Positions 6,021 to 14,578 of a stretch of DNA of 27,101 nt are shown in pieces (the stretch's first letter is position 1; the number at the start of each line of letters is the position of its first letter). The translations under genes were made by a program, and so were the position numbers. The notes below the pieces were generated by a model. The model saw only the letters and a list, made by a program, of their open reading frames with translations, searched no databases and had not been told where the DNA came from. The DNA is from Zoogloeaceae bacterium (GTDB taxonomy: Bacteria; Pseudomonadota; Gammaproteobacteria; Burkholderiales; Rhodocyclaceae). Location of the stretch: NCBI GenBank assembly GCA_031267345.1, contig JAIRZG010000149.1, forward strand, positions 1 to 27,101, in the 5' to 3' direction.

Positions 6021-8525
6021 ATGAACACCGAAGCGAAAAAACCAGACGCCCAGTACGAATATGACGAAGACAGCATCCAGCAGCTTGAAGGGCTGGAAGC
6101 GGTGCGTAAGCGTCCCGGCATGTACATTGGCGATACCTCCGATGGCACCGGACTGCATCACATGGTGTTTGAAGTGGTGGATAACGCCATCGACGAGGCG
6201 CTGGCCGGACATTGCGATGATATTGTCGTCACCATCCACAGCGACAATTCCATTTCCGTCACCGACAACGGGCGCGGCATCCCCACTGGCGTCAAGTTCG
6301 ACGACAAGCACGAACCCAGAAGGAGCGCGGCGGAAATCGTCATGTGCGTACTGCACGCGGGCGGCAAGTTCAACCAGAATTCCTACAAGGTTTCCGGCGG
6401 GTTGCACGGCGTCGGCGTTTCCTGCGTTAACGCGCTGTCGGGCTGGCTGCGCCTGATTATTCGCCGCGACAACAAGAAATACGCGCTGGAATTCAAACAG
6501 GGACATGTGGTCGACCGGGTTGTCGAATTACAAAACGGCGTTGAAGTCTCACCGATGAAGATCATCGGCGAGAGCCAGCATACCGGCACGGAAGTGCATT
6601 TCATGGCGGATACGGAGATTTTCGGCACGGTAGAATATCACTATGACATTCTCGCCAAACGCTTGCGCGAACTCTCTTTCCTGAATAATGGCGTCAAGAT
6701 CCGGCTCATCGACCAGTGTGCCGCCAAGGAAGAAAACTTCGCCTTTTCCGGCGGCGTACAGGGCTTTGTGGAATACATCAACCGCAACAAGACGGTGCTG
6801 CATCCTTCCACTTTTTATTCCACTGGCGAATCGGAAATTCCCAACGGCGGCGGCACGGTTGCGGTTGAAGTCGCCATGCAGTGGAACGACAGTTATCAGG
6901 AACAGGTGCTCTGTTTCACCAACAACATTCCCCAGGCTGATGGCGGCACACACTTGACGGGCTTGCGGGCGGCGATGACCCGCGTCATCAACAAGTACAT
7001 CGAAGAAAACGAAATCGCCAAGAAAGCCAGGGTGGAGATTACCGGCGATGACATGCGTGAGGGTCTGGCCTGTGTGTTGTCGGTGAAAATGCCCGATCCC
7101 AAGTTCGCTTCGCAAACCAAGATGAAGCTGGTGTCTTCTGAAGCGCGTCCGGCGGTGGAAGAAGTGGTCGCGGCGCGTCTTTCCGAATTTTTGCAGGAAA
7201 AGCCGGGCGACGCGAAAACCATTTGCGGCAAGATTGTCGACGCCGCCCGCGCGCGCGACGCCGCCCGTCGCGCGCGCGAAATGACGCGCCGCAAGGGCAT
7301 ACTGGATGGCGCGGGGCTGCCCGGCAAGCTCGCCGATTGTCAGGAAAAAGACCCGGCGCTGTGCGAACTGTATCTGGTCGAAGGCGATTCCGCCGGCGGC
7401 TCCGCCAAACAGGGGCGCGACCGCAAATTCCAGGCCATCCTGCCGTTGCGCGGCAAGGTGTTGAATGTCGAAAAAGCCCGCTTTGAAAAGCTGATCAGCT
7501 CCGACGCCATCGTCACCCTGATCACCGCGCTGGGCACCAGCATCGGCAAGGACGAATACAAGCCGGAAAAACTGCGCTATCACCGCATCATCATCATGAC
7601 CGACGCCGATGTGGATGGCGCGCACATCCGCACCCTGTTGCTCACCTTCTTTTACCGGCAGATGCCGGAACTGATCGAGCGCGGTCACATCTACATCGCG
7701 CAACCGCCGCTCTACAAGGTCAGGCACGGCAAGACCGAGCGTTATCTCAAGGATGACCTCGACTACAACCAGTTCATCCTCAAAATGGCCATGCAGGACG
7801 CCGCGCTGATTCCGCAGACCAACGCCGCGCCCATCAGCGGCGACGCGCTGGAATCCATTTCCCGCTCCTGGCTCCTGTCGCAGGCGATCATCGAACGCCT
7901 AACGCACCACATCAATTCGGAAGTGCTGTACGCCATCGTCGAACACGACCTCAGCCTGAATCTTGCCAGCGAACCGGAAGCATGGGCCAGCGCCAAAAAA
8001 ATTGCCGCCTGCCTCAAAAGCGGCGGCGTCAATCACCACATTCGCATCTTCGCCGCCTATGATGACGTGCGGGAAAGCTGGCTCTTGCGCACCGAGCGGA
8101 TGCACCACGGCAATGTCAAGGTTGGCCTGATCGATGAGGAGTTCCTGCATTCCGGCGACTACGCCCAACTCAGGAAAACCGCCGAACTGCTCTCCGGTCT
8201 TTTTGATCACGCCAGTGGCGGCGCGGTCATCCTGCGCGGCGAAAAGAAATGCGCCGTCGGTCGCTTCGCCGAAGCCATGCGCTGGTTGATGAACGAAGTC
8301 GAGCGCGGCATCGCCAAACAGCGTTACAAGGGCCTGGGCGAAATGAACCCCGGACAACTCTGGGAAACCACCATGGACCCGCAAGTCCGGCGACTTCTGC
8401 GCGTCAACATCGAAGACGCCATTGGCGCCGACGCGATTTTTAACACGCTGATGGGCGAACTGGTGGAACCTCGACGGAATTTCATTGAGTCCAACGCGCT
8501 GTATGCGCGCAATATCGACGTTTGA
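6021..8525 (+). CDS. gyrB: DNA gyrase subunit B
   Basis: This 834-residue protein is full length, slightly longer than E. coli GyrB (804). It is the ATPase half of gyrase, which introduces negative supercoils together with GyrA (not in this window). The GHKL ATPase domain shows EVVDNAIDEA, DNGRGIP and the GGLHGVGVSCVNALS lid. The transducer follows. The TOPRIM domain has LVEGDSAGG with Glu454 and MTDADVDGAH with Asp528, Asp530 and Asp532. The long insertion between the TOPRIM halves (about 570-740), normal for Gram-negative GyrB, is present, and the tail QRYKGLGEMNPGQLWETTMD...RRNFIE is intact. AGGAAA lies 6-7 nt before the ATG. The N-terminal region (DDKHEPRRSAAEIVM) has betaproteobacterial character. 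Confidence 0.98.
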   Translation: MNTEAKKPDAQYEYDEDSIQQLEGLEAVRKRPGMYIGDTSDGTGLHHMVFEVVDNAIDEALAGHCDDIVVTIHSDNSISVTDNGRGIPTGVKFDDKHEPRRSAAEIVMCVLHAGGKFNQNSYKVSGGLHGVGVSCVNALSGWLRLIIRRDNKKYALEFKQGHVVDRVVELQNGVEVSPMKIIGESQHTGTEVHFMADTEIFGTVEYHYDILAKRLRELSFLNNGVKIRLIDQCAAKEENFAFSGGVQGFVEYINRNKTVLHPSTFYSTGESEIPNGGGTVAVEVAMQWNDSYQEQVLCFTNNIPQADGGTHLTGLRAAMTRVINKYIEENEIAKKARVEITGDDMREGLACVLSVKMPDPKFASQTKMKLVSSEARPAVEEVVAARLSEFLQEKPGDAKTICGKIVDAARARDAARRAREMTRRKGILDGAGLPGKLADCQEKDPALCELYLVEGDSAGGSAKQGRDRKFQAILPLRGKVLNVEKARFEKLISSDAIVTLITALGTSIGKDEYKPEKLRYHRIIIMTDADVDGAHIRTLLLTFFYRQMPELIERGHIYIAQPPLYKVRHGKTERYLKDDLDYNQFILKMAMQDAALIPQTNAAPISGDALESISRSWLLSQAIIERLTHHINSEVLYAIVEHDLSLNLASEPEAWASAKKIAACLKSGGVNHHIRIFAAYDDVRESWLLRTERMHHGNVKVGLIDEEFLHSGDYAQLRKTAELLSGLFDHASGGAVILRGEKKCAVGRFAEAMRWLMNEVERGIAKQRYKGLGEMNPGQLWETTMDPQVRRLLRVNIEDAIGADAIFNTLMGELVEPRRNFIESNALYARNIDV

Positions 8526-8540
8526 AGTCATGATTGCGCC

Positions 8541-8807
8541 ATGAAATTCGCTGACAAATTCAAACTTCAGCCTGTATCGCCACGCGCGGCGCGCAATCTC
8601 ATGTGGTTTTGCGTCATTAGTTCTTTCTCTCTTGCTGTTCACGCATGGTTTTATCCCCAAACAGCGCCAGCAACAGGTCGCAGGGCATGGTTTTTCAATC
8701 TGCTTTTCGACCTGTTCGGGGTTTTGGGTAAACCACTGTTCTTTTTGCTTTTGGGCTTCTACCTGCTGTACCTGTTTTTATCGCGCAACCACGCGGGCAA
8801 GCCCTGA
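8541..8807 (+). CDS. Small membrane protein, unknown function
   Basis: This 88-residue protein starts 15 bp after gyrB. It has a basic N-terminus, a hydrophobic helix at about residues 21-37, a short loop containing TGRR, and a longer hydrophobic stretch at about 49-80, ending in a polar tail. Two transmembrane helices with an N-in orientation are likely. Evidence that it is real: good coding character, tight placement after gyrB, and a stop codon sitting in the loop of the convergent terminator hairpin. The ribosome-binding site is poor. I do not recognise the family. Confidence 0.65.
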   Translation: MKFADKFKLQPVSPRAARNLMWFCVISSFSLAVHAWFYPQTAPATGRRAWFFNLLFDLFGVLGKPLFFLLLGFYLLYLFLSRNHAGKP

Positions 8808-8820
8808 AACGCTTGCCCGC
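8793..8820. terminator. Hairpin between convergent genes, probable bidirectional terminator
   Basis: GCGGGCAAGC (8793-8802) and GCTTGCCCGC (8811-8820) are perfect 10-bp complements around an 8-nt loop. It lies exactly where the gyrB-side genes meet hemN tail to tail. T-runs are missing on both sides, so efficiency is uncertain. Confidence 0.6.
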
Positions 8821-8836
8821 GCCGCAAACGCAAAAG

Positions 8837-10237
8837 TCAAATCACTCTGGAGTAGCGGGTGCGTTGCTGGTCGGCGCGCAGGTAGCGGTCGAAGATCATG
8901 GAGACGGCGCGCACCAGCAGACGGCCTGGCGGCAGCACGGTGATCCAGTCGTCTTCCACCCGGACCAGTCCGGCTTCCTGCATGGTCTTCAGGTCCTCCA
9001 GTTCGGCGGCGAAATAGCCGGGAAAGTCGATCAGGTGGGCGCTTTCGATGGATTCGATGGAAAGCTCGAAGTGGCACATCAGCGCCTGAATGATGGAGCG
9101 GCGTAAGATGTCGTCAGCATTGAGTTCGATGCCGCGAAAGGCGGGCAGGATTTTTGCGTCCAGACGGTCGTAGTACTCATCCAGCGTTTTGACATTCTGC
9201 GAATAGGATGGCCCTACCTTGCTGATGGAGGAAATGCCAAACGAGATCATGTCGCAGTCGGCGTAAGTGGAATAGCCCTGAAAATTGCGGTGTAGCCGTC
9301 CTTGGCGCTGGGCGATGGCGAGTTCGTCGTCCGGCTTGGCGAAGTGATCCATGCCGATATAGACATAGCCCGCATCCGTGAGTTTCCGGATCGTCAGCGC
9401 CAGAATCTGCAAACGGGTATCGGCATTCGGCATGTCCGCCTCGGCAATGCGTCGCTGCGGCTTGAAAAGGCCGGGCAGGTGGGCGTAGTTGTAAATGGAA
9501 AGCCGATCCGGATTCATTTCCAGAATGCGCGCCAGGGTGCGTTCAAAGCCCGTTGTGCTCTGTCGGGGCAAACCGTAAATGAGATCGATGGAGATGGATT
9601 TAAAGCCGTTTTTACGCGCGGCGGCAATGACATCGGCAGTTTCCGCTTCGCTCTGGACGCGGTTGATGGCGCGTTGCACGTCTTCATCAAAATCCTGTAC
9701 GCCAACGCTCATGCGGTTGAAGCCCAGTTCGCCCAACAGTGCGACGGTGGCGGCGTCGACCTTGCGCGGATCGACCTCGATGGAAAATTCGCCGCCCTCG
9801 ACCAGACGAAAGTGCTGGCGCGTCACCGCCATCAATTGCCGCATTTCCTCATGGGAAAGAAAGGTGGGCGTACCGCCGCCCCAGTGCAGTTGCACGGCTT
9901 CGGGTTTGCCGTCGTCGTCCAGATAGCCGCTTTGCAGCGCGACTTCGCGCGCCAGATATTTCAGATATTTGGCGCTGCGTCCATGATCTTTGGTGATAAT
10001 CTTGTTACAGGCGCAGTAGTAGCAGATGGTGCTGCAAAAAGGGATGTGGAAGTATAATGAAAGCGGTCTCTTGATGCCGCCGATGTTGCGTTTGCCCAGC
10101 CACAGCCGCGCCGCTTCGGCGTTAAAAGCTTCCACGAAACGATCGGCAGTCGGATAGGACGTGTAGCGCGGCCCATTGATGTCGAAACGGCGGATGATGG
10201 CGGGATCAAAAACCAGATTGGCGGCGGAAAAATTCAT
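8837..10237 (-). CDS. hemN: Oxygen-independent coproporphyrinogen III dehydrogenase
   Basis: This 466-residue radical SAM enzyme converts coproporphyrinogen III to protoporphyrinogen IX in haem synthesis without O2. The iron-sulphur motif C-x3-C-x2-C-x-C is present as Cys68, Cys72, Cys75 and Cys77 in HIPFCSTICYYCACNK. The last Cys of this motif marks true HemN rather than HemW-type proteins. GGGTP (120-124) is the SAM-binding motif. The start NGPRYTSYPTADRF matches the HemN N-terminal arm, which carries substrate contacts. Length is close to E. coli HemN (457). It is divergent from fnr, with a -10 element and Fnr box correctly spaced upstream. No strong Shine-Dalgarno is visible; the leader would be about 23 nt. 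Confidence 0.96.
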   Translation of the reverse strand: MNFSAANLVFDPAIIRRFDINGPRYTSYPTADRFVEAFNAEAARLWLGKRNIGGIKRPLSLYFHIPFCSTICYYCACNKIITKDHGRSAKYLKYLAREVALQSGYLDDDGKPEAVQLHWGGGTPTFLSHEEMRQLMAVTRQHFRLVEGGEFSIEVDPRKVDAATVALLGELGFNRMSVGVQDFDEDVQRAINRVQSEAETADVIAAARKNGFKSISIDLIYGLPRQSTTGFERTLARILEMNPDRLSIYNYAHLPGLFKPQRRIAEADMPNADTRLQILALTIRKLTDAGYVYIGMDHFAKPDDELAIAQRQGRLHRNFQGYSTYADCDMISFGISSISKVGPSYSQNVKTLDEYYDRLDAKILPAFRGIELNADDILRRSIIQALMCHFELSIESIESAHLIDFPGYFAAELEDLKTMQEAGLVRVEDDWITVLPPGRLLVRAVSMIFDRYLRADQQRTRYSRVI

Positions 10238-10266
10238 TGAAAACAGAAAACACGTGAGGAAAGGCG

Positions 10267-10272
10267 ATTATC
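10267..10272 (-). promoter_or_regulatory. hemN -10 element at class II Fnr spacing
   Basis: The minus strand reads GATAAT, one mismatch from TATAAT. A transcription start about 7 nt further on (near 10260) would place the Fnr box centre (10301.5) at about -41.5, the spacing of class II Fnr-activated promoters. There is no matching -35, as expected for an activator-dependent promoter. Confidence 0.6.
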
Positions 10273-10294
10273 CTGGCAGGCCGAATCCTGTCGT

Positions 10295-10308
10295 TTGACC
10301 TGCGTCAA
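10295..10308. promoter_or_regulatory. Fnr box (anaerobox)
   Basis: TTGAC-CTGC-GTCAA is a perfect inverted repeat and differs from the E. coli consensus TTGAT-N4-ATCAA only at the inner base of each arm. It lies in the divergent hemN/fnr gap, 64 nt from the hemN and 52 nt from the fnr centre-to-start. It probably activates hemN and may also autoregulate fnr. Confidence 0.8.
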
Positions 10309-10353
10309 CCCTTTACAACACGTCATGCATTCAGAGAAAAACAAGGAAACGGT

Positions 10354-11139
10354 ATGCCTTCGAACAGGGCGCTCAAGACGCCACGCACAGCAAACAATAC
10401 GCCAGACCCCAAAGAACTTTCTCTGGCGATCATCAAAACTGCCTGCTCCAACTGCAATCTGCGCGAGTTGTGTTTGCCTTTGGGGCTTACCGACGATGAA
10501 ATGGAGCGGCTGGACGAGCTGATCAGCGTCAGGAAGCGCGTCAAACGCGGCGACAGCCTGTATCGCGTGGGACAACCTTTTGACTATATCTACGCCATCC
10601 GCTCCGGCTTTTTCAAGACGGATGTGTTGCTGGAAGACGGGCGCGATCAAGTGACCGGCTTCCAGATGGCGGGCGAACTGCTGGGCATGGACGGCATCTG
10701 CACGGAACGCCATACCTGCAACGCCGTGGCGCTGGAAGACAGCGAGGTCTGCCACATTCCCTTTTCGCGCCTGGAAAAACTTTCGCGCGAAATCCAGACC
10801 CTGCAACGCCATTTTCATCAGGTGATGAGCCGCGAGATCGTGCGCGATCACGGCGTCATGGCGCTGCTGGGCATGATGTGCGTCGAGGAGCGCATTGCGG
10901 CCTTCCTTTTGAATCTCTCGCAACGTTTTACCGCGCGCGGCTTTTCGCCGGCGGAATTCAACCTGCGGATGACGCGCGAGGAAATCGGCAGTTATCTGGG
11001 GCTGAAACTGGAAACCGTCTCGCGCGCCTTTTCGCGCTTTCAGGAGGAAAAGCTGATCAGTGTGCAGCAAAAGCACATGCACATTCTCGATATTGACGGT
11101 CTGAAACAAATCATGAGCCGCCATAACCAGCGCGCATGA
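10354..11139 (+). CDS. fnr: Fnr-type oxygen-sensing transcription regulator
   Basis: This 261-residue CRP/FNR-family regulator is typical of Betaproteobacterial Fnr/Anr. The cluster ligands are Cys31, Cys34 and Cys40 (CSNCNLRELC) and Cys133 in EVCHIPF, matching the E. coli pattern, so it should bind an O2-labile [4Fe-4S] cluster. The cyclic-nucleotide-like beta roll spans about 45-150, the dimer helix about 150-190, and the HTH about 205-230. Glu220, Ser223 and Arg224 (ETVSR) are the residues that read TTGAT-like half sites. AAGGA at 10343-10347 lies 6 nt before the ATG. Its stop overlaps the next gene by ATGA, indicating translational coupling to the membrane protein. The Fnr box upstream suggests autoregulation. 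Confidence 0.95.
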   Translation: MPSNRALKTPRTANNTPDPKELSLAIIKTACSNCNLRELCLPLGLTDDEMERLDELISVRKRVKRGDSLYRVGQPFDYIYAIRSGFFKTDVLLEDGRDQVTGFQMAGELLGMDGICTERHTCNAVALEDSEVCHIPFSRLEKLSREIQTLQRHFHQVMSREIVRDHGVMALLGMMCVEERIAAFLLNLSQRFTARGFSPAEFNLRMTREEIGSYLGLKLETVSRAFSRFQEEKLISVQQKHMHILDIDGLKQIMSRHNQRA

Positions 11140-11831
11140 ACGAACCCGCCTACGGCGTGCTTTTTCTTTTCGGACTGTTTGGCGGTACGCACTGTCTTGG
11201 CATGTGCGGCGGCATTGTCGGGGCGTTGGGCATGGGCGGATTGCCGCGCTTTTCCCTGCATCTGGCCTATAACCTGGGACGCCTGTGCGCCTATGTGTGC
11301 GCGGGTCTGGTGGCGGGCGCGCTGGGCGCGGCGCTGGGCGCGGGCGGCTTGGCGGCGGCGGCGCAAGCGCCGACGCGCCTTGCCCTGATGCTCTTCGCCA
11401 ATTTGATGTTGCTGGCGGCAGGGCTGTATCTCATGGGTTTGCCGCGCGTCCTCGCCTTCGCGGAAAAACAGGGACAACACCTGTGGCGGCGCGTCCAGCC
11501 CTTGAGCCGTCGTTTTTTGCCCGTGCGTCGTGTTGGACAAGCCCTGCCGCTTGGCTTTCTCTGGGGCTGGCTGCCCTGCGGTCTGGTATATGGCGCGCTC
11601 GGCTCAGCCCTGGGCAGCGCTTCGCCGATCTCCGGCGCGCTGGCGATGCTGGCCTTTGGTCTGGGAACCCTGCCCAATCTGCTGCTGGCGGGATTCATCC
11701 TCGCCCGCTTTCGCGCCGCCGCGCAATCCCTCTGGCTACGCAGAGGGGTGGGCGCATTGATTTTTGCCTATGGCGCATATGGCGTTTATCGGGTCTGGCG
11801 GAGCGCAATGTCCTTGCAGGCCGCAATTTGA
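11136..11831 (+). CDS. TauE/SafE-like (sulfite exporter / UreH domain) membrane protein
   Basis: This 231-residue polytopic protein has about six hydrophobic segments. Two conserved features are diagnostic: GGTHCLGMCGGI in the first helix (Cys20, Cys24) and GWLPCGLVYG in a later helix (Cys148). These belong to the branch annotated as sulfite exporter TauE/SafE or UreH-like, distantly related to DsbD/CcdA. In many Proteobacteria this protein is encoded beside fnr, hemN and cbb3-oxidase assembly genes, and a part in copper or thiol handling for oxidase maturation is suspected; that link is inference. It overlaps the fnr stop by 4 nt and is followed 22 bp later by the copper ATPase, so the three are probably one operon. 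True sulfite export is unlikely from context. Confidence 0.85.
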   Translation: MNEPAYGVLFLFGLFGGTHCLGMCGGIVGALGMGGLPRFSLHLAYNLGRLCAYVCAGLVAGALGAALGAGGLAAAAQAPTRLALMLFANLMLLAAGLYLMGLPRVLAFAEKQGQHLWRRVQPLSRRFLPVRRVGQALPLGFLWGWLPCGLVYGALGSALGSASPISGALAMLAFGLGTLPNLLLAGFILARFRAAAQSLWLRRGVGALIFAYGAYGVYRVWRSAMSLQAAI

Positions 11832-11853
11832 ACTTTGGGTTTAAGATACGCGC

Positions 11854-14049
11854 ATGAATGCCTCCGCCTCCTCTCCCATTCTCGAACTGGCGCTTTCCGG
11901 AATGCACTGCGCGGCTTGCGCGGCGCGTATCGAAAAAACCCTGAACGCCTTGCCGGATGTGGAGGCCAGCGTCAATTTCGCCAGCGAGCGGGCGCGAGTG
12001 CGCGGGACAGCGGGGGCAAGTCCGGACGCAACGCGCATCATCGCCGCCATCGAAGCCATAGGCTTTTTTGCCTGTCGCGCGGAAACCCTGTCGCTGGATG
12101 CCGAAAAAGCGCAAAAAGCCACCCGACAACGCGCCGAATGGCGGCAGTTTTTGATCGCCCTCATCCTCACCCTGCCGCTGGTCGGACAGATGTTGTTCGC
12201 GGGCATGGCGGACGCGCACGGACACATGCGGGAATTGCCGCGCTGGCTGCAATTGGCGCTGGCGACGCCGGTGCAATTCTGGATAGGCGCGCGGTTTTAC
12301 AGCGGAGCGTGGAAATCCCTGAAAGACGGCGGCGCCAACATGGATGTGCTGGTCATCCTTGGCACGACGGCGGCCTGGGCGTTTTCCGCCGTCGTCACCG
12401 TGTTCGCCTTGCGGCAGCATGTCTATTTTGAGGGCGCGGCGGCGGTCATTACGCTGGTGCTGCTGGGCAAATTGCTGGAAACCCGCGCCAAGTCGCGTAC
12501 TTCGGAGGCGCTGGAAAGTCTCATCCGCCTGCAACCCAAACAGGCGCGCATCGAGCAGGCGGGCGAAGTGAAAGAAGTTCCGGTGGATACACTGATGCCC
12601 GGCGACATTTTTATCGTGCGTCCGGGCGAGGCCATTCCGGTGGATGGCGAGGTCATCGATGGCGCGTCCGCCGTGGAGGAAGCCCTGTTGACCGGCGAGG
12701 CCATGCCGGTGATGAAGGGCGCAGGCGCGATGGTTCACGCCGCCACCCACAACGGTCAGGGCATGTTGCGTTGCCGCGCCACCGGCGTGGGCGAAGCGAC
12801 CCTGCTGGCGGGCATTATCCGCCTGGTTGCGGAAGCGCAAGGCTCCAAAGCGCCGGTGCAGCGGCTGGTTGACCGCATTGCCGCCATTTTCGTGCCGACC
12901 GTCTGTCTGGTGGCGCTTTTTACCTTCGGCGGCTGGATGCTGCTCAATGGCGATTTTGCCGTTGCCCTGATGAATGCTGTTTGCGTACTAGTGATCGCCT
13001 GTCCCTGCGCCTTGGGTCTGGCGACGCCGACCGCCTTGATGGTCGGTGTGGGACGCGGCGCGAAGGCGGGCATTCTGGTTCGCAATGCCGAAGCCCTGGA
13101 GCGAGCGGAAAAACTGGGCATTCTGGCGCTGGATAAAACTGGAACCCTCAGCGAAGGCGCGCCGCGCGTCACCGACATTCTACCGCTGGCGACGGACGCC
13201 GCCCGGCTCGTGACGCTGGCGGCGGCGCTGGAACGCGGCTCGGAACATCCGCTGGCGCGCGCCATCCTTGCCTTGCCGGAAGCCCGACAAGCCGCTGATC
13301 TGCCCGTGCGCGACTTTCAGGCGCATTCCGGTCAGGGCGTCTCTGCGGTCGTGGCGGACGAGGCGCTGCGCCTAGGTGCGCCGCAGTGGATATTGGCGGA
13401 AAGCGCGGACGCGGAAACGACGCAGACCCTTGCCCGTTTGCAGGACGAAGGCAAGACCGTGGCGGTGCTGGCGCGGGGAACCTGTCTTTTGGGGCTGTTC
13501 GCCATTACCGATCCCCTGAAAACGGGTACGGTAAGCGCGCTTGCCCGCTTGCGAACGCGCAAAGTGCGGTTGGTGATGCTGACCGGCGATAATGCGCGCG
13601 CCGCCGCCGCCATTGCCGCAAATGCCGGAATAGACGAATTTCAGGCCGAAGTCCACCCCGCCGACAAGGCCGATGCCATAAAACGACTGAAAGGCGAAGC
13701 GAGCGAAGGCCGGATGGTCGGCATGGCGGGCGATGGCGTCAATGACGCGCCCGCGCTGGCTGCCGCCGACATCAGTTTCGCCATGGGCGCGGGATCCGAC
13801 GCCGCCATTCGCACCGCCGACATCACCCTGATGCGAAACGACCTGAACGCGCTGGTCGATGCGCTCGATCTGTCGCGCGCCACCCTGAAAAAAATCCGCC
13901 AGAACCTCTTTTTTGCCTTTATCTACAACCTTCTGGGCATTCCTCTGGCGGCCTTCGGCCTCCTCAATCCCGTCATCGCCGGCGCGGCCATGGCGCTGTC
14001 TTCGGTTTCCGTGGTCAGCAATTCGCTCCGGCTTGGCAAGTCAATATAG
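11854..14049 (+). CDS. copA: Cu+-translocating P-type ATPase (CopA-like)
   Basis: This 731-residue P1B-type ATPase exports Cu+ across the inner membrane. There is a single N-terminal heavy-metal domain with GMHCAAC (Cys19, Cys22). Hydrophobic helices follow, with CPC (383-385) in the metal path. Asp427 in DKTGTLSEG is the phosphorylation site. His465-Pro466 is the HP motif, and GDGVND (626-631) forms the hinge. Tyr691-Asn692 and MALSS (from Met713) in the last helices complete the Cu+ signature. Sequence style is CopA rather than zinc or cobalt pumps. Placement after fnr and the TauE-like gene suggests it may be the slow, oxidase-maturation type (CcoI/FixI/CopA2) rather than a detoxifying pump. 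Sequence alone does not settle this, and no CueR-type operator was seen. Confidence 0.95.
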   Translation: MNASASSPILELALSGMHCAACAARIEKTLNALPDVEASVNFASERARVRGTAGASPDATRIIAAIEAIGFFACRAETLSLDAEKAQKATRQRAEWRQFLIALILTLPLVGQMLFAGMADAHGHMRELPRWLQLALATPVQFWIGARFYSGAWKSLKDGGANMDVLVILGTTAAWAFSAVVTVFALRQHVYFEGAAAVITLVLLGKLLETRAKSRTSEALESLIRLQPKQARIEQAGEVKEVPVDTLMPGDIFIVRPGEAIPVDGEVIDGASAVEEALLTGEAMPVMKGAGAMVHAATHNGQGMLRCRATGVGEATLLAGIIRLVAEAQGSKAPVQRLVDRIAAIFVPTVCLVALFTFGGWMLLNGDFAVALMNAVCVLVIACPCALGLATPTALMVGVGRGAKAGILVRNAEALERAEKLGILALDKTGTLSEGAPRVTDILPLATDAARLVTLAAALERGSEHPLARAILALPEARQAADLPVRDFQAHSGQGVSAVVADEALRLGAPQWILAESADAETTQTLARLQDEGKTVAVLARGTCLLGLFAITDPLKTGTVSALARLRTRKVRLVMLTGDNARAAAAIAANAGIDEFQAEVHPADKADAIKRLKGEASEGRMVGMAGDGVNDAPALAAADISFAMGAGSDAAIRTADITLMRNDLNALVDALDLSRATLKKIRQNLFFAFIYNLLGIPLAAFGLLNPVIAGAAMALSSVSVVSNSLRLGKSI

Positions 14050-14059
14050 CGCGCGGGAT

Positions 14060-14376
14060 TTGCGCATCGGGAGAAGGCGCCTGCCACGGTTCAGGAACAC
14101 GCTCATGGCAGAAGCGGGCAATCAGACCGGCATCGACGCTGACCCGGTATCCGGCATGAGCCATGAATTCCGCCACGGTTTCCTGATAAATACCGGTGGC
14201 TTCCATGCAGACATGGGTATCCCGGATGATCCGAGCCTTGTTTGTCGAGCCATGCGCGCAAGTCGGCAAAGTCTTGCGAGGAATTGGCGATCCTGTTTTG
14301 CGTCTTGCCGTTGGTAAGACGCAAGGCGCAGTCCGGTTTGGCTTTGGAGACATGAAAATGGCTCCTTGAATGATCT
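14060..14376 (-). pseudogene. IS110-family transposase relic (frameshifted, internally deleted)
   Basis: Read on the minus strand, HVSKAKPDCALRLTNGK... and DFADLRAWLDKQG match the N-terminal DEDD domain of IS110 transposases. Near 14255 the reading frame shifts, and the match continues as RDTHVCMEATGIYQETVAEF and AGYRVSV. About 25-30 residues expected next are missing, and it resumes with DAGLIARFCHERVPEPW. The start is also damaged: the usual GIDVSK reads HFHVSK, so the first catalytic Asp is lost. An AAGGAG (14362-14367) still sits before the ruined start. The C-terminal half (Transposase_20 region with the catalytic Ser) is absent; the relic ends about 10 bp from the copA stop. It is non-functional. 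Family call is from remembered motifs. Confidence 0.85.
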
Positions 14377-14479
14377 ACCTTGTGAATGCGGGCTACCGAC
14401 AAGCCGGCCAAAGATACTGTTCGATCCTGGTTGAGAATGAGTGGCTGCCGCAAAATCTACACAACGGGCTTTGAAGCCC

Positions 14480-14503
14480 AGGGGGCGGCGCGAGCCGCCC
14501 CCT
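14480..14503. repeat. Strong GC hairpin with GCGA tetraloop
   Basis: AGGGGGCGGC and GCCGCCCCCT form a perfect 10-bp stem closed by GCGA, a GNRA-type loop when read on the plus strand. No T-run follows. It may end copA transcription, or be a structural leftover of the IS110 end. Confidence 0.6.
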
Positions 14504-14578
14504 GCCCGATCTGACACCTCTGATGCCGGATACCTGACCTCTGATGCCTGAACCCCACCCGGCCCTCCGGAGGAAATC

